Both the position numbers and the translations under genes were made by a program. A stretch of DNA of 10,905 bases from Chloroflexota bacterium (lineage in GTDB: Bacteria > Chloroflexota > DTOL01 > JACQYG01), in the NCBI GenBank assembly GCA_016208345.1, contig JACQYG010000261.1, forward strand, positions 1 through 10,905. Direction: 5' to 3'. Below the pieces are notes generated by a model, which was not told the DNA's origin, searched no databases, and saw nothing but the letters and a program-made list of their open reading frames with translations. Shown in pieces: positions 6,390-10,905 of this stretch (its first letter is position 1; each line of letters starts with the position of its first letter).

Positions 6390-7463
6390 CTAGAAGGCCA
6401 CCCTCCCTGCCACACGAACGAGCGTGGGCAAATCCAGGAACATGTTGGTGTAGCTGGCATTGGCCATGGGGCAATAACACTCGTTGTGGCGGATGCTCCG
6501 GCGCAAGGCCTGGGCCTTAGGCGTCTGCCAGACCCGTGCGAAGTCGTACCCCATCTCCCGGAGGCTGCCCGCCGGGTCGTCCCGAGTACAGCAGGTCCAC
6601 ACGTCGCCACCGGGGGCGATGTGGGCCGAGGCCCACCCGGCGTAGCACGGTATCACCTGTCGCTTCTCGGTGATTATCCTCTGCACCAGGGAATAATAGT
6701 CCATGCGAAAGGCCTGAGTGATGCGGGCGAATCCCCTGGCCCGCCCCTGGCGCATGGCATTGATCAGGAAGTTCGCCGCCAGAGCGTAAAGCTCCGGCGC
6801 GGGGGCGATGTCGCAGTCCACCGTGTCCAGCTCCACCCGCTGCTCGGCGATCTCGGTGACGAAGGAGTCCGGACCCAACTGGGAGAGCTCGGCATAGATG
6901 GCCGGGATACGCTGAACGTTGAATCTGGAGATCACCGTATGGATGCCCAGCACCAGGTTGGGGTAGCGTCTCAGCCTTTTGAGCCCATCGAAGGTGCGCA
7001 GGGCCAGCTCGTAATTGCCCGGCACGTTGCGGATGGCATCGTGTTCCTGGCCCACACCATCCAGCGACAGGTTAAAGATCACCTGGGCCCGGGGACAGGC
7101 CCTCAAGATGGCCTCGGCGCGCTCCGGGATGGCCTTCCATAGGATGCCATTGGTGGGAATGGTGATCACCCGAGGCTGGCACAGGCGATAGGCGGCCGAG
7201 ACTATCTCCACCAGGTCGTGGCGCAGGAATGGTTCGCCGCCGCTAAAGGTCAGGTAGTACGGCGCTCGCCTCAGGCTGGCGAAGACGTGTTCGTACTCTT
7301 CCAGCGTTAGCTCCTGGGCCTCTTTCCTCCAAACGTTGCAGGTGCTGCATCGGGAGTTGCAGCGGTAACACACGCTCACCACCAAGTTCAGCGGCAGCAT
7401 TCTCGGCCGGTCGGAGCGACGGGCCAGGATATATTGAGGGACCTTAGGTATCAATTCAAACAT
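6390..7463 (-). CDS. Radical SAM protein with SPASM-like Cys-rich C-terminus
   Basis: A 357-aa radical S-adenosylmethionine enzyme that would bind a [4Fe-4S] cluster and generate a 5'-deoxyadenosyl radical. The cluster motif CxxxCxxC is C35-NSR-C39-ST-C42, with an extra C32 just before it; the SAM-binding GGEP is at 75-78 and LSLDGV follows in the expected place. The C-terminal part holds further cysteines (C273 in CYAGW, C291-C292 in WTCCTRDD, C329 and C331 in CYCPMAN), a layout like SPASM/twitch domains that carry auxiliary clusters. Such proteins either modify peptides or act in surface glycan or lipid pathways; no precursor peptide is visible nearby, so the second is favoured by context. 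The substrate is not identifiable. The ATG at 7463 has only a weak ribosome-binding site (GTGGA). The gene lies 26 nt after the methyltransferase and 10 nt before DUF362. Confidence 0.9.
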   Translation of the reverse strand: MFELIPKVPQYILARRSDRPRMLPLNLVVSVCYRCNSRCSTCNVWRKEAQELTLEEYEHVFASLRRAPYYLTFSGGEPFLRHDLVEIVSAAYRLCQPRVITIPTNGILWKAIPERAEAILRACPRAQVIFNLSLDGVGQEHDAIRNVPGNYELALRTFDGLKRLRRYPNLVLGIHTVISRFNVQRIPAIYAELSQLGPDSFVTEIAEQRVELDTVDCDIAPAPELYALAANFLINAMRQGRARGFARITQAFRMDYYSLVQRIITEKRQVIPCYAGWASAHIAPGGDVWTCCTRDDPAGSLREMGYDFARVWQTPKAQALRRSIRHNECYCPMANASYTNMFLDLPTLVRVAGRVAF

Positions 7464-7489
7464 GATCCACGTTAAGGCCTACGGCTCGC

Positions 7490-8335
7490 TCAAATCAAGG
7501 GTTGAAGTTTAAGCCCTAACACGTAATGATGATGCGCCCACATCAGCTTCAACCACCAGGGCAGGGGCAGCCGGTCCAGAATGGCATACCGCTCCACCCG
7601 GGCCTTCAGCGTGGCGTCTTTGCCCAGGTAATAATCCATGGTGCTCCAGTGCCAGCTCTGCGCCGAGAACGCGGCCTGCATTTTCCCGGACCTGATGCCG
7701 ATCTTCCGCAGAAACTCCCCGGCCGGCATCACCGTGTCCGGCCAGGGTGGCACGTCCAGGACACCCTCCTCCACGATGGAGAGCCCAGACTGCACCAGGA
7801 TCTTCTTGATTCGGCCAAGTTTGACCCACTGCTCGTCAACCGTGCGAAAGAATTCCCGATCCAAGGCATATTTTCGCAGCAAATATCCTACCTGCCAGCG
7901 ATTGGGCATGGCAATGAAGACCAGCCTAGCCGCGACCCTGGCTATTTCCCTCAGCGTTGCCTCAGCCTGAGGCAGGTACCACAGGGCGGCGAAGTTCCAC
8001 ACCAGGTCGAAGGCGCCATCGGGGAACGGCAAGCGGGATAGATCCGGCAGATGCGCGGTCTCACAGGGCAGGCCCAGCTCGCCCCAGATGCGTTTGACCC
8101 CCGCCAGCCTCTCGCTGTCGTAGTCCACCAGGGTGACCTGGCAGCCGCGCTGGGCCAGGCGCACGCTGTTGATGCCGGAGACCCCGGCCATGCCGTAGAT
8201 CGGCACCTCCAGCACGGCCCTCACCGGATATCTGTTCAGGACCCGGTCCAGGTACTCGTTGAGCATGAAGCGCTCGTAGACCACGCCCAGGCCCTCGTTG
8301 TAATCGGTCAGGTATCTCTTCCAGGCTGGCTCCAT
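7490..8335 (-). CDS. Class I SAM-dependent methyltransferase (type 11-like)
   Basis: A 281-aa Rossmann-fold methyltransferase. The SAM-binding region is VLEVPIYGMAGVSG (41-54), a long variant of the usual GxGxG loop, followed by the acidic end of strand beta 2, TLVDYD (68-73), and motif LPFPDGAFDLVWNFAAL (102-118), which is characteristic of type 11/UbiE-like enzymes. After about residue 150 the sequence is a lineage-specific C-terminal region rich in Trp and basic residues (LPWWLKLMWAHHHYV near the end), possibly membrane-associated. The acceptor is unknown. The ATG at 8335 is chosen because GGAG lies 6 nt upstream; it overlaps the GHMP kinase gene by 28 nt, and frame sequence upstream of it lies within the kinase and is not methyltransferase-like. 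Confidence 0.85.
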   Translation of the reverse strand: MEPAWKRYLTDYNEGLGVVYERFMLNEYLDRVLNRYPVRAVLEVPIYGMAGVSGINSVRLAQRGCQVTLVDYDSERLAGVKRIWGELGLPCETAHLPDLSRLPFPDGAFDLVWNFAALWYLPQAEATLREIARVAARLVFIAMPNRWQVGYLLRKYALDREFFRTVDEQWVKLGRIKKILVQSGLSIVEEGVLDVPPWPDTVMPAGEFLRKIGIRSGKMQAAFSAQSWHWSTMDYYLGKDATLKARVERYAILDRLPLPWWLKLMWAHHHYVLGLKLQPLI

Positions 8336-9339
8336 GGCTCGCTCCACACCTGGAGGCCTCGGGTATCGAAATCGAAATCCAACACCTGGGCCCCGGCCGA
8401 GGCCAACTCTGCGCGCACGACGCCGGCCTTTCCCGGCTGGCATAAGAACAAGAGACACCCTCCTCCGCCAGCACCCAAGGCCTTCCCACCCAGGGCACCA
8501 TGCCTGGTAGCCCGAGCGAAGAGGGCGTCGATCTCCGGACTGGTCACCGAAGCGTGCAGCTTCACCTGCTCAGCCCAGTTCTCCGAGAGCAGGCGGGCCA
8601 GCGCCTGATAGTCGCTTGAGAGCAAAGCCCGGCGCATCCTCTCCGCCACCGCTTTGAGGTTGTGAAGGGCGGCCACCGTGGCCGGTTCCCCGCGCTCAAA
8701 TGAGTCCATCACCACCTGGATGATGTCCCCGGAGACCCTGGACCGGCCGGTATAGCAGAGGACAAGATCCCGCTGTAGGGCCTCCACAAACCCCGCATCC
8801 AGCCTCAGGGCCTTAACCCGCACCTGCGGGTCCTGGAATTCCAGGTAGTTGAACCCTCCCAGGGCACTGGCATACTGGTCCTGTTTGCCGCCCGGCACGT
8901 GGATCTCCCCCACCTCCAGGAGATGAGCCTCTTCCGCCACCTCCTGGGGCGAAAGGCCCCGGCCACCAACCCAGGACAGGAGGCCCACCAGGGCGACCCC
9001 CAGGGAGGCCGAGGTGCCGGTGCCTGAGCCCGGCGGCATCTCGGAGCTTACGCGCAGGTCTATGCCAGTGGCTACGGGGAACCGCCTGAGCGCGGCCTTG
9101 ATCAGGTCCAGGTTGCCGTCGTAGTGTAACTCCCGGAGGCTATTGGCCCGAACGGTCATCCCGAAATCGGCGGAGGTGATGGAGACCGCATCGTCCTTCC
9201 GGGGCACCAGGAAGGCATTGGTGTATCGGGCGATGGCGACGTTCACCACCGCGCCGCCTTCTTTACTGGAGAATGGCGGTACGTCGCTCCAGCCACCGGC
9301 CAGGTCCAGGCGCACCGGTGCCTTGCTCCGGTAGATCAT
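8308..9339 (-). CDS. GHMP family sugar kinase (heptose-7-phosphate kinase-like)
   Basis: A 343-aa small-molecule kinase that phosphorylates a sugar with ATP. The three GHMP signatures are present: the N-terminal substrate motif RLDLAGGWSDVPPF (10-23), the ATP-binding loop PPGSGTGTSAS (102-112) and the C-terminal motif GGKALGAGGGGCLLF (284-298). GGKQDQYASALGG (150-162) is the block seen in D-glycero-D-manno-heptose-7-phosphate kinase (HddA) and L-fucose kinase relatives. This subfamily phosphorylates the anomeric carbon on the way to GDP-activated sugars, but no heptose isomerase, phosphatase or nucleotidyltransferase is in the window, so the substrate stays open. The ATG overlaps the ArsA stop codon as ATGA (9336-9339), which implies translational coupling. 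Confidence 0.9.
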   Translation of the reverse strand: MIYRSKAPVRLDLAGGWSDVPPFSSKEGGAVVNVAIARYTNAFLVPRKDDAVSITSADFGMTVRANSLRELHYDGNLDLIKAALRRFPVATGIDLRVSSEMPPGSGTGTSASLGVALVGLLSWVGGRGLSPQEVAEEAHLLEVGEIHVPGGKQDQYASALGGFNYLEFQDPQVRVKALRLDAGFVEALQRDLVLCYTGRSRVSGDIIQVVMDSFERGEPATVAALHNLKAVAERMRRALLSSDYQALARLLSENWAEQVKLHASVTSPEIDALFARATRHGALGGKALGAGGGGCLLFLCQPGKAGVVRAELASAGAQVLDFDFDTRGLQVWSEPWSQPGRDT

Positions 9340-10505
9340 CTCTGCCCTGCGAAATGGATCTTAAGCGTCTCCCCCTGGAAACGGGCACTTAAAACCTCCA
9401 GGCCCACCATGGCCCGGGGCAGCAGGAGGTTTCGCCTCTGGTGGCCCACCCTGATTATCAGCTCGTCGCCCGCCCGGGCCAGGTCTATCTCCTTCCTGGT
9501 CACCAGAGGAAGTGGCAACGACAACACGTAGCCGTCCCCCGTCTTCTCAATGGAATGGGTCTTCCCCTTGAAGAAGAACCTGGTTGGGTCTTCGTCGCCG
9601 AAGAGGGCCTCGCCCATGAGCTTCAGCATGTGGCGGCCGACCACCTCACGATCAAAAAGGGGCACCTTCAGTATGGGCAGGGGGGCGAAGCAGTCCTCCA
9701 CCACCTGGCCGTACCGGTCCTGGCTCTCTTTCCAGGAATCGAAATAGGCGTCCTGAACCGTTCTGGGGATGAGGCGGTTGGAGATCACCGCGTCCACCGG
9801 GTAGTCATACAGGTTCAGATAGGTGAAAGTACGCTGGGCCTCCTTGATCACCATTTTCTCTGGGTTCAGCACCAGTCGCACCGAAGAGATCTCCGGATCG
9901 GAGAGCAACTTGTGCATCCGGTCCAATTGCAACAGGAGCTCCTTGATGGAGTCGAAGACCTTATCGTCTGGCATCGGTATTCCCATAAGCGGCTGGACCA
10001 CCGGCCGCAGGATCTGGGCGGCCTTGCGCTCCAGGGGGAAGATCTTCTCCAGCCACCAGCGGGCCACGTCCGGGACGGCCAGGAGGCGCAACGTCTCACC
10101 GGTGGGGGCGCAGTCCACAATGACCAGGTCGTACTTGCCGGAGTCGTGGTGGGAGACGATCTCCAAGAGGCTGGCCAGCTCCTCCATCCCGGGGAAGGCG
10201 GTCATCTCCTCGGCCACGATCTCCTCCACCCCGCGCCAGGATAGAACCGAGGCGGCGTAGGCCTGTACGGTACCCCAGTGGCTCTCCAGTTCGTGGTAGA
10301 CGTCCACCTCCTGCGCCCACAGCCCAGAGGCGATCCTTGTTGGCTCTGGAGAAATGGCAACATCAAATGAGTCGGCCAGGCTGTGGGCGGCATCGGTGCT
10401 TAGCACAATGGTACGGTAACCAAGCTCCGCGGCTCTTACGGCCGTGGCCGCCGCCACACTGGTCTTGCCTACACCACCTTTTCCAGTATAAAGGATAATA
10501 CGCAC
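9336..10505 (-). CDS. ArsA/Get3 family ATPase with HSP20-like C-terminal domain
   Basis: A 389-aa deviant-Walker P-loop ATPase of the ArsA/Get3 family. It has the intradimer-lysine P-loop GKGGVGKT (8-15), switch I STDAAHSL (36-43), where most relatives have DPAH, switch II VDCAPTGETLRLL (130-142), and a helical insertion with PGMEELASL. Residues about 325-389 form a beta-rich tail of the HSP20-like type found in a subset of bacterial ArsA homologues. There is no cluster of cysteines for arsenite binding and no arsB, arsC or arsR nearby, so an arsenical pump role is not supported. Roles of this subgroup are poorly known; Get3-like handling of membrane-protein tails or another ATP-driven chaperone task is possible. 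The start is a GTG at 10505 with GGAGG 4 nt upstream. It is the first gene of a five-gene operon, 97 bp downstream of a predicted transcription start. Confidence 0.9.
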   Translation of the reverse strand: MRIILYTGKGGVGKTSVAAATAVRAAELGYRTIVLSTDAAHSLADSFDVAISPEPTRIASGLWAQEVDVYHELESHWGTVQAYAASVLSWRGVEEIVAEEMTAFPGMEELASLLEIVSHHDSGKYDLVIVDCAPTGETLRLLAVPDVARWWLEKIFPLERKAAQILRPVVQPLMGIPMPDDKVFDSIKELLLQLDRMHKLLSDPEISSVRLVLNPEKMVIKEAQRTFTYLNLYDYPVDAVISNRLIPRTVQDAYFDSWKESQDRYGQVVEDCFAPLPILKVPLFDREVVGRHMLKLMGEALFGDEDPTRFFFKGKTHSIEKTGDGYVLSLPLPLVTRKEIDLARAGDELIIRVGHQRRNLLLPRAMVGLEVLSARFQGETLKIHFAGQR

Positions 10506-10515
10506 AGAACCTCCG

Positions 10516-10569
10516 TCACATGACGTCCCACAGCACCACTACATATCCAGGAGAGAGCCGGTCAGCCAT
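10516..10569 (-). CDS. Possible 17-codon leader ORF before the ArsA-like gene
   Basis: In the predicted 5' leader an ATG at 10569 opens a 17-residue frame (MADRLSPGYVVVLWDVM) that ends with TGA at 10518-10516, 10 nt before the ArsA GTG and overlapping its ribosome-binding region. AAGGA lies only 2 nt before the ATG, so initiation would be weak. A leader peptide that couples translation is possible, but a chance ORF of this length is quite likely. Confidence 0.2.
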   Translation of the reverse strand: MADRLSPGYVVVLWDVM

Positions 10570-10608
10570 GGTCCTTCATTCTTTACTAGAAAGGCGAGGC
10601 GTCAACCA

Positions 10609-10637
10609 AGTATACACCGGGCACCAGGGAGCGTCAA
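10609..10637 (-). promoter_or_regulatory. Sigma70-like promoter for the ArsA/GHMP/methyltransferase/rSAM/DUF362 operon
   Basis: On the minus strand a -35 box TTGACG (10637-10632) is followed by a 17-nt spacer and a -10 box TATACT (10614-10609), five of six consensus positions in each. It lies between the small hypothetical gene (stop at 10665) and the ArsA GTG at 10505 and points at ArsA, with a start site expected near 10602 and a leader of about 97 nt. A second TTGACG at 10605-10600 has only a poor -10 partner (AAGAAT, 16 nt away) and is the weaker candidate. Confidence 0.7.
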
Positions 10638-10664
10638 GGAAAAAAGAGGGCATTCCGCTATCCG

Positions 10665-10874
10665 CTATAGCGCCACTCCCATCTCCGCCCCAACCTCCGT
10701 TACCGCCACCTCCAAAGCAGCCTCCAGGTTTTCGGCCGCCTTGCCGGTGATCACGTGCCGGGCCTTCAGGGCCGAGACGTAGGCGGCGCAGCCGCTGGAG
10801 ACCGTCTCCAGCGTGGCCCCTTCCTTGAACGCCCGGCGGATTTTGACCAGGAGAAATGGCAGGATATCGTCCAC
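10665..10874 (-). CDS. Small hypothetical protein (69 aa)
   Basis: I do not recognise this protein. It is predicted to be largely alpha-helical and soluble: a short hydrophobic start (DILPFLLVKIRRAF), one cysteine in SSGCAAY, a central basic helix and an acidic, Ala/Val-rich C-terminal helix. The start is a GTG at 10874 with a good ribosome-binding site (AGAGGGGG, 5 nt upstream), which is the main support for it being real. It ends 28 bp before the -35 box of the ArsA operon promoter and lies on the same strand, so it belongs to an upstream unit outside the window unless it reads through into ArsA. Nothing indicates its function. Confidence 0.55.
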   Translation of the reverse strand: MDDILPFLLVKIRRAFKEGATLETVSSGCAAYVSALKARHVITGKAAENLEAALEVAVTEVGAEMGVAL

Positions 10875-10905
10875 ATTGTCCCCCTCTATTTCTCCTCGTT
10901 TCTCT

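Noticed and set aside
6380..6610. N-terminal extension of the DUF362 gene to 6610
   Set aside because: This stretch lies within the radical SAM coding sequence in another frame and looks like shadow translation; the ATG at 6379 follows the upstream stop by 10 nt.
9441..10244. 267-codon open frame on the plus strand
   Set aside because: It lies fully antisense to the ArsA-like gene, has no family similarity, and reflects the high GC of the third codon positions. The same holds for long antisense frames at 5474-6025, 6486-7142 and 3179-3685.
9336..10505. Arsenic resistance operon
   Set aside because: Apart from the ArsA-family ATPase there is no ArsB, ArsC, ArsR or ArsD, and the ATPase lacks the cysteine set for arsenite.

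Overview
The window reads as ordinary bacterial chromosome of about 60% GC, densely packed and mostly transcribed leftward. Gene content (a MalK/UgpC-type sugar ABC transporter, an ArsA-family ATPase with an HSP20-like tail, a GHMP sugar kinase, DUF362, and a UXS-type sugar epimerase next to O-antigen genes), many GTG starts and a 'CCGCAGAG'-type dispersed inverted repeat would suit a Chloroflexota (Anaerolineae-like) genome. That placement is inference; no rRNA or other marker gene is present to confirm it.

Right-facing part (1-1299): the end of a carbohydrate ABC permease and the complete ATPase of the same importer. A 259-bp intergenic region (1300-1558) with a degenerate GC-rich inverted repeat separates them from the convergent left-facing genes.

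Left-facing block B (5384 down to 1559) starts at a strong sigma70-like promoter (5355-5384), followed at about +1 by a perfect palindrome and then a second hairpin. It encodes a UDP-glucuronate decarboxylase-like SDR, an O-antigen ligase/polymerase, a GtrA-type membrane protein and a family 2 glycosyltransferase: a surface-polysaccharide operon. The ligase is broken. Its N-terminal and C-terminal parts are separated by about 400 bp of roughly 75% GC sequence that encodes part of an unrelated thioredoxin/TlpA-like protein carrying an in-frame TAG. This is either a real gene disruption or an assembly chimera.

Left-facing block A (10637 down to 5444) starts at a near-identical promoter (10609-10637) and runs ArsA-like ATPase, GHMP sugar kinase, SAM methyltransferase, radical SAM protein with a Cys-rich C-terminus, and DUF362 protein. 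Three of the four junctions overlap or lie within about 10 bp, so the five genes are probably one transcription unit. The set is not an arsenic operon. Its joint job is unknown; a cell-surface sugar or glycolipid modification is a guess based on the kinase and on block B downstream. Upstream of it lies a small hypothetical gene (10665-10874).

The most notable observations are the broken ligase with its foreign insert, the five-gene ArsA/GHMP/methyltransferase/radical-SAM/DUF362 operon, and the structured leader of block B. No tRNA, rRNA, CRISPR array or transposase was seen.
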